Source of the DNA: Datnioides undecimradiatus | Taxonomy: Eukaryota > Chordata > Actinopteri > Lobotiformes > Datnioididae | Reading direction: 5' to 3' | Assembly (NCBI GenBank): GCA_008933995.1 | Contig: WARS01000007.1 | Coordinates: 5,638,923 to 5,702,922, forward strand | Length of the DNA stretch: 64,000 nt | Shown here: positions 40,401-53,100 of the stretch, piece after piece | How positions within the stretch are numbered: position 1 is the first letter of the stretch | Layout: each line of letters starts with the position of its first letter | Notes under the pieces: model-generated | What the model was told of the DNA's origin: nothing | Database searches by the model: none | What the model saw: the letters and a program-made list of their open reading frames with translations, nothing else | Translations under genes and position numbers: made by a program

Positions 40401-42059
40401 GATCCCCCTTGAGACTTTAGTCTAAGTGTTTTTTAATATTTCCAATAAAATGCATTTCCCAGTTTGCACATGAACTCCTGCTTGTTATGGGCTCTGTGCT
40501 GGGGGTCAAGCTGGTTTATAGTACGTTAAGTGGAAGATAGGCCTGTAAATTCAGCATTTACTCTCAAAAAAGTGCTTTAACTTGTATTTTCACTGAACAA
40601 TATTTCAAAATAACACTGAATATCTGCATTACAATGTAATCTCTGCACTTTGCACAACCTCCATACCTACTTTTGCTTTTGATATTATTTGGACATCTGA
40701 GTGCAGCAGTGGATGCAATCTGTCCTGATAGGTTAGATTGCTCCCTGTTGCCTTGTGCTCCTCTTCATCTGTCAGCAGCATTAGGCGTCCCACAGACAGG
40801 GTCTTAATAGTAGCAGAGCGAAGGGGACAAGGCCTCTAATGGAAACCCTTTGTTCACTTGTCACTTTCACTGCTCCCATGGAAACATTCTGCTGGCCAAT
40901 CAGACGAGCTCTCTAGGTGGTGGCCGCTGCGCCTCTGTCACTGAAGGCATCTATCATGCTGAACTACCTTAAGTTTCATTCCCTCTCTCACCCTCCTGCC
41001 CTCTTTTTGCCTCACTCAGCACTTGTTCTACCGATCAGCAATCATGTTTGACAAATGTATCTTTTATGCAGTGTGATAAGTCAAGGGAAAATGAGCTAAA
41101 CATGTGAAAGGAAGAATGTTTCACCAACCTTCCCTCCCCCATTTAACAGTGAGCAAAGCTGTATTGTTGCAGTGCAGAGATATGCTTTTGTAAAGCTCAG
41201 AATAAAAGCTTTATTCTTTGAAAATTCCTTCATGCGGACGCCAGAGTTCCCAGTTAACACCCTCCCTGAAGTGGATATGGATACGTCCCACTTGACTTTC
41301 TACGAGGTGGAAATAAAGGTAGCCCTGGCTACATGCATCTCTCCCACCGGGTAAACACTGTTTTGTGTGATAAGGGCTTTAGAGAGAAGGGAGTATTGGC
41401 AGAGGTTGGGGGGGGAGGGGGGAGAGATCATGTGTATCTCTGCACTCAGCTGCAGCCAGTTGGAATATAAAGCACCAGAGGGTCGCTGTAGGATTCATCT
41501 TCCAGAAATACTACTTCTCTAAAGACCAGGGAGCAGGATTTACAGTCGGATGAAGGAGACTTGCGCCGTCTACTTGTGTATTAAAACAGACACCAATAAG
41601 CTCCACATACTTGAGGGGCTTTAAGTTGGAGTGTTATTGTGCAGGAGCGCCTGCTGCAGCAGGCATTTGGTATGAAAATGTCACAATCTGATTCTTGGAA
41701 TTATCTTACTGCTTATGCTAATGAGTAAAATATCTCTTGTAATAAAAGCCTACTGTGTGGAATTAGTTTTTTTTTTAAATAGATTATAAATTATTGTTTC
41801 ATCCATAGTCTGTGGGTGTGTGCATGAATGCACATGTACAGTATTCTGACATGTTATTGTATTCCTGTGTTGGCGTGGAGCAAAACACAGATGTGCATAT
41901 GGGAATGCATGTGTTTCTCTGTGTTTTTGCACATGTACACTCACATGTTCAACTGTCCAGACAGCACATGATACACAGGAGATGTGTCTCATATAGAATA
42001 CGGATGAAACTTATACATGCCTGCTGATCAGATGCGGTTATATTAATGCGGCGACATGT

Positions 42060-42260
42060 ACAAAAAAGGTCAAGATATACTGACTTACTGTCTCAGAGCT
42101 TCAAAAACGTTGGATCCTACATTTCCCACAGTGCATCTACATCTTTAAAAATCAGTGCTCTGAGTTTTGTAATGCAGGCTTTCTGTATTTACAGTCTCTC
42201 AGCAGAGGAACCCCCTGATGACATCATCGGGGTTATTTTCTCAGATGCGCTTTTCACAGG
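42060..42260. repeat. Possible dispersed fish repeat
   Basis: The phrases TGGATCCTACATTTCCCACAGTGCATC and CTGATGACATCATCGGGGTTATT resemble blocks of a repeat I recall from other percomorph loci. The identification is from memory of short blocks only, and the ends and family are unknown. Confidence 0.3.
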
Positions 42261-42497
42261 TTTAATAGCACGTCCCGTAATCATAAACAGACTGTATTGG
42301 TGAAATTCTGCTTTAATATGAGCTCAGGTGTTTGCATGATGTGACAGTTTACACCCCCGCTCCCCAACTTCCTTATCTCCTCCAGCACAGTGGTGAGGGC
42401 AGCCCCCCCCGCCCTTCTCCCAGGCCAGCTGGATTACTCATGTTGGTCTAATCCCATTCTCAGACCGACATGTACTGGACCATCATGCGCTCAAGTC

Positions 42498-42524
42498 TCA
42501 CACACACACACACACACACACACA
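42498..42524. repeat. (CA)13 microsatellite
   Basis: An uninterrupted CA run follows CAAGTCT. Confidence 0.95.
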
Positions 42525-43046
42525 AAGGCTCAGGTGCCTGTGTTTGATAAGGACTATGTGGAAGTATTAGCCTCATCAGCTCAGACCCACCACATCATGG
42601 GAAATCCCGTTTCCTCCAATGATCCCCAGTTTGCCCTTATCTCCACAACCTGCCCCAAAGCCTTAAACCCCTCGTGTCACCACATGCCCCCGGCAGCTTT
42701 GTGTTGGGGTTCATCATCTGACGTACACACCATGGTGGATACATATGAAAACGATTTTTGAAACAGTTCCCTGGCCACGTTAAAATGTTGGAGAAATTGG
42801 ATACATCTCGTCTATGATCACTCACTTTGTGTTTCAGTATGATGTAATAATGATAAACTACCATTATGATATCATTTAGTTAGGTCGGGTTAGTTCTTAT
42901 GTTTTGTTTTTTTTTTAAATTTTGTTGTCAGACAACTTGACAGTGTCAGAATACAGAAGCAACAGCGAAACAAACGAGAAACAAAAAATGCCAGGAGCAA
43001 AACTCTTACACCCTCTGACTCATAAAAAGACAGGGCAAGTTGACAA

Positions 43047-43112
43047 GTAGGGAACTTCTGATACAAAAGTAGGGAACTTCTGATACAAAAGTAGGGAACT
43101 TCTGATACAAAA
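43047..43112. repeat. Three exact tandem copies of a 22-bp unit
   Basis: The unit GTAGGGAACTTCTGATACAA plus AA occurs three times without any difference at 43047, 43069 and 43091, preceded by CAA and followed by an A-rich tract. Perfect identity suggests a recent or ongoing minisatellite expansion. Confidence 0.95.
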
Positions 43113-44529
43113 AGAAAAAAAAAACATCTTAAAATCTCTTAAAGAGGAAATCCTTCTAATCTTAACTCTATCTGACCACGAGCAATGCACTTATAATGGG
43201 GGATCATAAGGATTCAGTATAATTATAATGATGTGTAATGCCCTCTGCTCATATATGTTACATCAGTCGTGTGATAGAGTGATTGCCAGAGATGTATTCC
43301 TGAACTGTCTGAATAGTAAGTCAATCAGGGTTGACCTTTGGCACACCCTTTACTCCAGACCACAACACTCACCAATGGGTGCTTGGATATTTCTGAAACA
43401 ATAGAGAAAAATATTTTCACTCAACATGTTATTTAGAGCCTGCTTATACCTCTGGGTCGTAATACTTGCAGAAAAAAATAGTTTAATTCTATAGTAAATA
43501 TGTGGAAGATGAGCCCCACCTCCTGGTGGGGCTGTAATAATATCTAATAGAGGAGATTTCTTTTGCATTATTGCAAGAGAGCAACTGTGTGGGATGAAGT
43601 GTGTTATATTTATTCTCCTGATAAGATATTGTCCTTGGAGTGCTTAGAAAAGAGAGAGAGATGGGAAATAGTTTGTTCAGCCTGCTTTATTCCTAACTAT
43701 CACTTTTGCTTTTGGCATAAGCTGTACTGCCAAAAACTATGTTTAAGTGGTTACTTTATCATTATTACATTGCTTTTTCTAAGTATTGGACTTGTGCATA
43801 TTTGTTGTCTCCTGGGAACTGAGCTAAATCATAATGGGTTGTATCCCCCCCTCTCGCTTTTTGCTTGTGGTAACAGCAGTTTTCTTGCTGTGTTAGCCCA
43901 CCACAGCTGAAAAACGAGGAGCAAAGGCTGTGTAATAACTAATGGATTGGCTGAAGGCAGCAGCTGTTTGCTGTTGAGATGGGAGCCAGACAGTGTTGTA
44001 TGGCAACCTGACCGGAACTGCTCTGCAAACAGCAAGCAGACAAAACAAATTACAGGTTTGACAAGCCTAAAAAACACTGCAACATTAGGAGATTGGTGCA
44101 CAGACCTGATGTGAGGCATGCGGTCACATTTGAACCAATACTTATATGCCAGAATTTGCATGCACATAAGCATAAACAAATGCATGTGCCCCATGTATAT
44201 GTACTTAGAAACCAGAGAATAGGAGGGTGGATTTAGCTTCTTTTGCTCCCCTCAAGCCAAAATAATAAACTCAATTTTAGCTCTTTTGGCTTCATCTGCA
44301 TGATTTCTCCTCAGTTTTGGGGGATGTTTTTCCTCTAGCTCCTTGTGAAGAGTTATACATAGTTGACTCAGCAGTGAATGATTAAAATGATACTTAACCT
44401 TGCACTGAACTTTAGGAAGCATCAAAAACAAATTTTAGATGCATTCAAAATGCAGCCGCATGATGCAATAGTCTTATACTTACTCCCTGCATTACACAGT
44501 GTACAGGTATACAGGCATGGTGTTTACCC

Positions 44530-44973
44530 TGTTTAACATATAAGTTTAGTATTTTGCCATGCTAACATTTGTTAGTAAGCACCATATACAAAGTACAGCT
44601 GAGGCAGATGGGAGTTTCATTAGTTTTGGAGGTATTTCGTCAAAAAATAAAGTAGTACTAAATAAATTAAGATTTTGACTTGATGGTGGCGCTGAATTAA
44701 AAGACATGAATAGAGGACATCATCTGGAGACCATGAATGTCTATACAAACTGTAACGACAATCCACACAGTAGATGTTGACGTATTTCACAGGGTAACTG
44801 AAAACTTGTATTGAACTGCTGGCATACTACTAAGTCAGCAGATCACCAGTCAACAGGGTTCATCCTCTGGAGGCCACGAACATCATGGGATCCATTCAGC
44901 ATCTGGTGATTTATTACAGTATGGACTAACTTTGGTGGACTGATCGACAAAACCATTCAATGTCGCTAGCATG
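44530..44973 (+). repeat. Dispersed percomorph repeat, near-complete degenerate copy
   Basis: I recognise this from many percomorph fish loci. The order of landmarks fits: GCTAACATTTG near 44561, AAAGTACAGCTGAGGCAGATGGGAG near 44590-44614, ATTAGTTTTGGAGGTATTT, then GATGGTGGCGCTGAA near 44683, CATCTGGAGACCATGAATGTCT near 44718-44739, a short break, the second ATCCTCTGG repeat near 44864, and TTTGGTGGACTGATCGAC near 44932. The family has internal repetition of the CATCCTCTGG-GACCATGAATG unit, and two such units are visible. I do not know its formal name or mobilisation class. No coding capacity is seen. Ends are approximate. Confidence 0.75.
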
Positions 44974-47900
44974 GTGACAAAAACAAGCAGTGCATGAAAT
45001 GTTATTTTGCATAACTGCCAACATACATGCTGAAGTATGTCAGATAAAATCAGCTTGTTGATGATTTGGTCGGGCTCTGATCCACAGATTAGAAGGTCTA
45101 CCTTTTAGAGCAATGGAGCACAGTTACAAACACATTACACATTACAAATATTCTGGACTTCAGTTGCTCAGATCGTGTCTGTGATTCCAACCTAATCGAC
45201 ACACTTTGCTTCACTGCACGAAATTGCCTTTTAGTGTCTTTCTCACAGCTGTTTAAATTTCCAAGACTCAAGTTAACCACGAAAGACACTGAGGCACTAT
45301 TCTTAATGACACATTTTGTCACAGATTGCCCTGTGTTAACGCCTTTGCACGTGGCGCTGATTAAAATGTCAGCGACGGTCCAGTAGGTTGGACGGGTTCT
45401 AACAGTTGATGAAAGTCTTTAAAACATGGCATGACACTCGGGAAATTTTCATCACAGCAGGAGGTTCAGTCATTCTAGCATGCAAATGTCAAACACATGT
45501 TTGGGCAGAGGCAAAAAAACAAAAACAAAACTGGGCCAGACAGATACGCTCACGCTTGCACACACATACGCATTTTCTCATTTCCTTCTCTATTTTTGTT
45601 TTAGCGGGGCCTTTTCAGCACTTTGTGGAAGGGTGTGATTTTTCTCCACAGTGTGTTGAGATCATGAGCAATAGAGGAAGGAATTGACCCGCTGTTTTGT
45701 TGGAGAAGCAGCCGAGGACAGATTGTGTGTCTGATCTCGGCTCATTTCGAACTGCAGGGCAGCCTTCAGCCGAAAGACCAAAGTTGCTCCCGAATTGCTG
45801 ACCCACCCCGTGTAATGATTTTGCAATGAAAATATGCCCCACAGATGAATTTTAGTCATTTGTTTGTTGTTTTTGCTCGCGTTGGCTCAGCTCTCGCTTT
45901 CGATCACAGCTGCATTTTCGGCTCATTGTGAAGTAATTTCATGCGCTGTGTTCTGCCTCTGTTTTTTTGGGAAAAGGCATTGGCTCAGTTTTGGCCTGAG
46001 AATTTGTCGACGCGGGAGGGGTTGTTCTACATCACTCGTTAACACTGTTTACTGTTTTGTCAGCTGCCACCATGTCCCTAAAGAGCTGTTTTGTTCAAAC
46101 ACATGTAAATGCAGGCGTCATCCCTGAATTGCTGAGCTGTTGCCATCGTGCTCACCATGATACCCCCACCCCATAGGCAGGTCAGGCAATCTAAGCCTGC
46201 AGGATGAGATTAAGAGACCGACTAAAGAGTGACATAGAGGGGTTTGTTTACTCACCTTTCTGATTAAACCCTTTGGGCTGCAAGTGTCCCAGGCTTCCTA
46301 CAGCCTCACACTTATCACATCGCAGCCACACCCAAGACATATATTAACACTTAATCGAACTCTCACCTCTCAAATCTTCAGGAAATTAATTTGACACCTG
46401 AAAGGAGGCGGCGCACAAACCCAATGTAGACGCTCAATCTGCTTTGAAACATCAAAATCTTTCTTTGCTCTATGATATGCCAAAAAATATGAAAATGTTC
46501 TTGATAAGAGACCAAAGAGATGTCTTCAAATTGTTTGTTTGGCGGGATCAATGACCCAAGATGCGAAAAATATTTCATTTACAATGACATAAAACAAAGA
46601 AAAGTCCACATTTAAAGGCCTAAAACCATCCAAAACTAACCACATCCAAACAGTTGTAACAGTGAGGACTTTGTTTTATGCCTGCTCAGCAGAGCTCCTC
46701 TGTGGAAGGAGCCTTGTCCAGCTGCTGCTGCTGAGTCACCAGATGCCTCTGAGTTTGTCTCACCACCCCCTCACTCCCCAAACTCCCTCCTACTTGCTCA
46801 GCCCCGAGCCCAAATACTGACGTGACACTCTCAGCATGTAGCCTCCTCGAACGGGCCTGGTTTTTCCGCAAATAAGCTAAACATTACAATCACAGAGTGA
46901 TCAGATATTGTTCCTGTGGAGTGAAGCAGCATCTTTTTGTGCTATTGTTGTTTGATCTGGGGCTCATTTTATTAGGATTATTGGCTTAAATGTAGATGAA
47001 CTCGGTGGTGATGCAGAGCTACTCACGCAGCGCTTCTGTCAACCTTTTAACCAAACCATTCAGCTTGGTTGTGGGGAAAATAAATGCTGCACACAAAGAG
47101 AGTAAATCCATGGCATCTCCTGCTGTTGTCAAACGGTATTAAGACGTTAAATATTGTTATGACTCTGAACTCCAGCACATTGGATTCCAACTCAAATAAT
47201 GACTGAAGTTTTAGGGCTGACTTTCAGTTTGACAGTGTTTACATGCATCTCAGTGGAATTCCAGCTGCATTGTTCTAAACATTGGAAAATTACAGGACTG
47301 AGTTGTCCAGCAATGTCCACCAAGTACTGTATGGGTGCAAATGCAATTACATCTCATATATACAAGATAAACATATCACTGTACTAATATGTAGTATGTT
47401 TTGAGTCGCTCCCCATTTTTTTGTCATCATCATCCTCCTATTTCGACCTTGGTTCAACATCTCTTAAGCCCTATCTCTACCAGGATCTGTCTTTTCACCA
47501 ATATTGCATGCTTTACAGGCTAGTACCTCATTGATCAGTGTGCGTGCCTTTGTGCAGGTGCCTGTGTGTGTAAGAAAAGTGTCACTCAGCACATGGTTGT
47601 GTGTGTTGATTCGCACATGCTCAAACATCTCAAGACACGCTGGCCCAGTCACGCACAAGTGAGCAGGCCCATGTATGGTGATTTGGCATGAAATGGGACA
47701 GGTCACGGACATGTCTGCAGCACATTGGCAGGTGCCGACCAGGGCGATGCGATCTATGGAGTACAATTTGCACATATTAGCCACTGTTGGCCTTTTTCCT
47801 TCAAGCAGCATAGGTTCAGATCAAATCAATGTTCGAGGTTCCTAAAGCTAAATAAGCTCTAAAATTGATCTGAGGGCATTTATTCACATCAATAATTCAT

Positions 47901-49139
47901 TGACATTTGGAGGAAGTGCATAAAAATCTGTCCAACTTTTCCAAAAGGCTTTAAAACCTCAGCACTCTCTGCTTTATGTTAAGCTAACCTACATTTTCAT
48001 TCAGTCACATAAGCAGTGTACATTTTGTATGTGGACCGGATGCCCTCTGTAGGCTTATAGACATTTTGTCTGGCACTGACAGTAAATGGGGTCTTTGGGT
48101 CAGCAGCAACAGTCTCTCTGCTCCCTCAGGCCAACCCAGAGGCTTTTCTTGCCTGGACATACGCAGTGAAATCCCCTGTAATCAAGCAGCTGGAAGGTCC
48201 GCTTTGAGGGGATTTAGTGCAGTGTGGCAGGTGCCAATCTGACTGCAATCAGGATTTACCCAGGCCCAGCTTCCAACGGCATCCAGAAACTTTAACATGA
48301 GCTGACGCTTGGAGGCTTATCGCAGTCATTCATGCATTTTCTTGCACAGCACTCATAGTGTGTTATAGTCAGCCTGTACAAAAGAGACACAAATTCTGGC
48401 AAACACATCCCATGGGGTTTTGGTTTGTCTTTCACACAAAACTTCTGATTATGCAAGATGGTAGAAGTCTGCACATGCACTGTTGTTAATTATAATGTGA
48501 AGAATTTGATTTATGATTTTTATTAATTTACCACTTTTGAATACGTACATATTGTGCATTCGCTCTTATGGTTGTGACTGTGGGTAGTTGCATTTCTGTC
48601 ATCTCTGCCAGCCAGATTAACCAGGCTTTTATCCAATATTGTTGCAATCGCATGTTTGTTTGTTTTTCCTACGTTTTTTATGAAGATATTTTGTTTCAGT
48701 TGAAGTCCTGTATATTTGAATTTTTAACTTCTTCTTTCATTTTTCACCTCTGTGAATTAGTGTAAATAAATCTGCAGGATCACCTCGTATGAACGAAGGT
48801 TGAATAAATAAAATAAATAGAAATTCCCTGCGAGTGTAAACTAAGCCTAACGCTTAAGCTGTGTGCATGCACATACTTCCACAGAGGGAAGTTTTTCGCT
48901 TTACTGCAGGTCTAATATTTTGGACATTTGTGTGTGTGAACTGTGTTCGTGCTGCAAAAAAAGGAAACTGCGAAAGGGAGAGAAGAAAGAGAGTCTGTGC
49001 CAAATAGGGAAAAAAAAAAAAAGTCAGAAAATAAGAGAAGGTTTGTAAAAGACAGAAATTCCCGGAGGCAGTGGGACAGTGGGACACACACACACACACA
49101 AGCACACACACACTGACGGGCTCAGCCGTCCCTCCTCTG

Positions 49140-49480
49140 TCTGTATATTATTGATGTCGGGCACGCAGGGTTCCCACTCAGCCATCTGTTCTCAGCTCTC
49201 CCACTCCGTGCCCCTTTTGCTTCATGCCTACCACTTTGGCAGGCTGGCATAAGCAGAGCAATGCTGTCCTATCAAAGTGTGAATACTTCATAAATATCTC
49301 ACACTATCGGGGAGTTAGCTGTTGGAGGAAGAGCCCAGAGAGTGAAATGAGAAAGAAGCATAACAGTAATGTGATGAATTTTTCATTAATTCAGCCTCTT
49401 TGTTGGATGGCTTCCAACACATGCATTGATTTGCGGCTCGAGATCTAATCATGTCATGACTGCATGAGATATAAACAGAA
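49140..49480. promoter_or_regulatory. Candidate conserved non-coding element
   Basis: Repeat-free segment containing TATTATTGATG, TACTTCATAAATATCTC, TTCATTAATTCAGCC and CTAATCATGTCATGAC words. It lies between a purine-rich tract and a CA-rich stretch. Weak call based on texture only. Confidence 0.22.
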
Positions 49481-51429
49481 CTGGCGGTGGGATGTGTTTT
49501 GTGACGGACTGTCAATAGTCCCCTTCTGCATGTTTTCAGATGTTAATCAAATCACAGCCCCGCCCCCCTACTGTTAATAGCATATGGCTGCAAGTTTGAT
49601 TTCATTGGACTTTTAATTGATGACCATGCACATTCAGTCAAGCTCGGTTGTCAGGGGTAACAAGGCCCAGTAGGTCCTCTGATTGGCTGCAGGGTGGTCA
49701 TATGAGGCTTGACTTGGCTCCAGCTGGGACAGAGGCCACATGTGGCGAGTCTGGAGATGCGTCAGGGTGGTGTGTGTTTGCAAACACTTGGCTTTGCCTT
49801 TCCACTTAATCCACCGATGTGATTCTTTTCCCTGATCCCCCTTCCCTGCCCTTTCCTGTGCACACGCACACACACAAACTTCTTATGCAGTAAATGGATG
49901 TGCATGTTCAAGTCTCATGCGCACCAGTGAGTCCGTCTAATTTAACATGTGTCTTCAGTTACGTCCTCCTGACTGACAGGAAGGGTCAGGTGTGGGTAAG
50001 AGGATGCCGGGGGCTGAGGGGTGGTGATGAAGGTGAGATATTGGTTTGGGGCTTTAGAAATCTAAGCTATCACTCCTGCGTGTGACTTGTCTTTTCCTTA
50101 TTCCTAGAGGGGTAAAAGAAGCTTTATTCTCTGGCTAGCCCCAGACTTAAGACCCCCTGGGGAGTATGAGATGAGAGGGAAATTAATAATGTGTAGAGAC
50201 TCAAAGGCTTTGAGTGAAGCAAAGGATCAGAAGAGGGTGAAGAGAGTGTATTAGAGGCAGAGAGGGAAACAGAAACACAAGCAGAGAGAGGAAAGCACAA
50301 TCAGGCAGACAGGCCACCTTTGAGCAGAGGCTGGAGAGTAAGAGGAGTGGCATTATGAGACAGATAAAAGAGGGCAGCTCCAAAAAAAGTGTTTTAAAAG
50401 CTATGTAATGAAAGGGATACTCAGCTGAAAATCTTTTGAGTGTCACTCAGAGCCTCTTCGGGGGCAACTTCTAGATGACTTTTTGGTGAAATGTTCCTTT
50501 AAGTGGTTAATAGTGCCCTGTATTCACATCTACTTTGTCTGCTGTGAATCTGCACTCTACACTGACATAAATAGATAAATAAGAAATGTAATTGTCATTT
50601 TAGCCCCTCGTCACAATGTGAGAACACATTTTTACTTGCTCGGTTGCCCTGAAAACAGATTGCAAATTAGCATTTCTTAACCAAGCCAGAGGGAGTCACG
50701 AAGTGCCAGCGTTCCCAGTCGTCAGACATGTTTTTCACATTATGGCGTGTGAGTCTAACATGAACTAAGAAATGAGAACAAACTCCCTTAATGTTAAGGA
50801 AACTGGGGATTTAATATTAATAGACTTTACCCAATGATGTGTGGAAGCCACGCTAGCACGCTCAGCGTTGGCACACTCACACTCTGTCTCCCCAGGCCAA
50901 GCAGGCTTTGGCCCTGCTGTGACCTCTCTGGCTTAAGGCCAGCAGCTCCGCTATCCTTTGAACCTGGACAGACCTGGCTGAAACCAGCTGCGTTAAGCCG
51001 GATCTGACCACAGCTGATCACACTTTGCAGCATTAAATATGAATCACTCTAAAATACCAAAATTATCCACCTATGTATCCATTCATCCACCCAAAGCAGC
51101 TGTTTCATTAAACTGTTTAATTTTTATTTTCCCTTTCTGATGTTTCGTATTTAAATCACCCTGTCTGTCACACTTCCACCAAGACAATGAACGCTAATAA
51201 GACCAAATAAAATTGAGCTAATAATGAAGCTGGGGCAGTATGCCATATGTGATCCATCCCTGCAGCATGGCCAGGTGGGCAACATGCCATCCAGCAGCAC
51301 AATGGGTTTATCCACAGTGATTTATTAAACACCACAACCACTGGCTAAATTAGAAATCTATCTATTTCTCTGTCTCTGTCGGCCTTTCTTTCTTATTTGG
51401 TGTCCATCTACATAGCACAGTTAGAATAG

Positions 51430-51680
51430 ATGTTAAGGTGGTTCGTAATGGTGGACTGGCCCCATATTGGAACCATTAGGCATGAACATGACTGCCTATT
51501 ACACGGGTCTTTAGCGACACAGAGAAATAACCTCTTATCATCCTGTCGAGCAATAGTCCCACCGAGGTTTCCCTCCGTAGAGTGGTTAGATGTAAATGAA
51601 TGTGATGTATACATGCTCCAACAACAGCGCTCCATGCAATCCCTCCACTCTGTACAGCTGATTATGTTAAACACGAGAAC
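51430..51680. promoter_or_regulatory. Candidate conserved non-coding element, open on both strands
   Basis: This repeat-free, compositionally even stretch is free of stops over about 85 codons on both strands in overlapping frames, without domains. It contains CCATATTGG, a perfect SRF CArG-box form CC(A/T)6GG (51462-51471 approximately). Enhancer function is inferred only. Confidence 0.25.
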
Positions 51681-52014
51681 AACTTGAATAGAGAGATTGA
51701 AAGGTTTTGGTCAAGAGTGCTCCAAGTCCAAGCACTCGGCAGTCCTAAAGTGGTGGTCTTCTCTTCACAACAGCCATTAGCATCGGCCCATCTTGACTGT
51801 TAAACACCACAAGCGGAGAGACACTGCATTGTGTGTTTAGACAAGAGGGAGTTTGATGAGAGACTGTAGATGACACACCTGCTGACGAAGAGGGGTTGAG
51901 ATAACAATTTTCTCCTCCCTGTCGAGGAGACATCTGGCATTGCCACGGTGTTGCAAGCTGAAATACACCCAGGAGTGGGTAATGAGGCGTAGGAGGCAGG
52001 GTTTGTGTTTTGGG

Positions 52015-52038
52015 GTGTGTGTGTGTGTGTGTGTGTGT
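52015..52038. repeat. (GT)12 microsatellite
   Basis: An uninterrupted GT run follows TTTTGGG. Confidence 0.95.
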
Positions 52039-52539
52039 CTGTTTTGGGACGGTGGTTCCCTCATCTTCCCGAACTAGCCTCTGTAGACCCTGCAAGTACG
52101 CCATCTGTAGTCTGCAGCCATGAGCCCACTTGCATGTGAGACATAAGCACCGTTAAATCAGCTTAAATACAGGCACACATTTAACCCTGCTAGGCTAAAC
52201 ATCTACATAGCAGGAAGTGAAAATGGTTAACATAAAAAAACATTAGAAAATGGAAAAAAAATGAAAAAAGAAAATAAGAAAAACGTGGGGATGGTCAAGA
52301 GTGCGACCGCACGTGTTTGTGGGTGTGTAATCAAACCAAAGTGGTACCCACCCATCTGTGACGGTGCACCACATGTCTTTGGATGTCACCATTATCACAG
52401 TGACCCGCATTATGTTTACACACAGTCCTGTGTGGCTCTGCTGAAAGGGGGTTGCTAAGAAACACACAATTAATGGTTGAACTAAATAAACGCATTTTAC
52501 TGGCTGCACATGCGATGTAAATGGATCTTTGTTCATTTT

Positions 52540-52860
52540 ACAGTTGAATTCTGCCTCGAATGATTTATTTTTAGTCCCTTTTATAGTTGATCGTTGCCTC
52601 AAACAGTTTGTTTGTAGTTACTGTTATAGTTGATCAGTGCCACGAATTATTTGTTTGTACCTTAATAGGTGATGTTACCTCTGACAATTTGTTTTTAGTT
52701 ACAGTTACAACTCATCGTTGCCTTTGACATTTTATATTTTTGTTACGTTTTGTTGTTTTGGTTGTTAATTTATTATTGCCCCGATTGCTTTTTTTTTTTT
52801 AGTTAATTTTATAGTTAATTAGTGCTTTTGACCATTTATCACTGAGAGTTTTTATCATTT
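52540..52860. repeat. Degenerate tandem repeat, about seven copies of a ~43-bp unit
   Basis: Copies start near 52540, 52583, 52626, 52665, 52707, 52762 and 52811 (spacing 39-55). Each begins with an ATAGTTGAT-like word, then GTTGCC or GTGCC, then a CGAAT/CAAAC/TGACA box, and ends in TTTGTTTTTAGTTA-like sequence. The three leftmost are most alike. T-rich expansions separate the later ones. The array ends about 240 bp before the vav2 exon at 53101. Confidence 0.75.
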
Positions 52861-53100
52861 TGTCACTGTTACGTTTGTTTAGTTTGATCCAAATTAATTA
52901 GAAGTGTTGAGTAACTCTGGAGAATCACACATTATTACCAGATAATAAGGGAATGCAACAAGAAGGTCAGATGTAAACAGAACTAAACTGCACAAATTAA
53001 GTGAATTGTTTTTGCAAATAAAATGGTAACCAATGAGGATTTATACTAAAAAATGTAATTGATTCTTTTAGGTGACAGTTTATCTCTTTGTTTATTTCAG

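Larger units (their letters stand above)
34257..44529 (+). other. Upstream vav2 intron, block 4: no gene seen
   Basis: The block contains a 24-base poly-T run (35895-35918) followed by a CpG-richer patch, a TCTG short repeat near 37333, an enhancer-like segment (40090-40400), a possible dispersed repeat (42060-42260), a CA microsatellite (42498-42524), an exact 22-bp x3 tandem repeat (43047-43112) and a GC-rich 9-bp hairpin (43512-43533). No exon was recognised. Confidence 0.6.
44974..53100 (+). other. vav2: Upstream vav2 intron, block 5, ending at the exon acceptor
   Basis: This is the 3' part of the long intron. It holds purine-rich tracts (about 48955-49040, 50220-50360), enhancer-like segments (49140-49480, 51430-51680), a GT microsatellite (52015-52038) and a degenerate tandem repeat (52540-52860) ending about 240 bp before the exon. 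The acceptor is a T-rich tract ending TTTATTTCAG. No other gene was seen. Confidence 0.75.
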
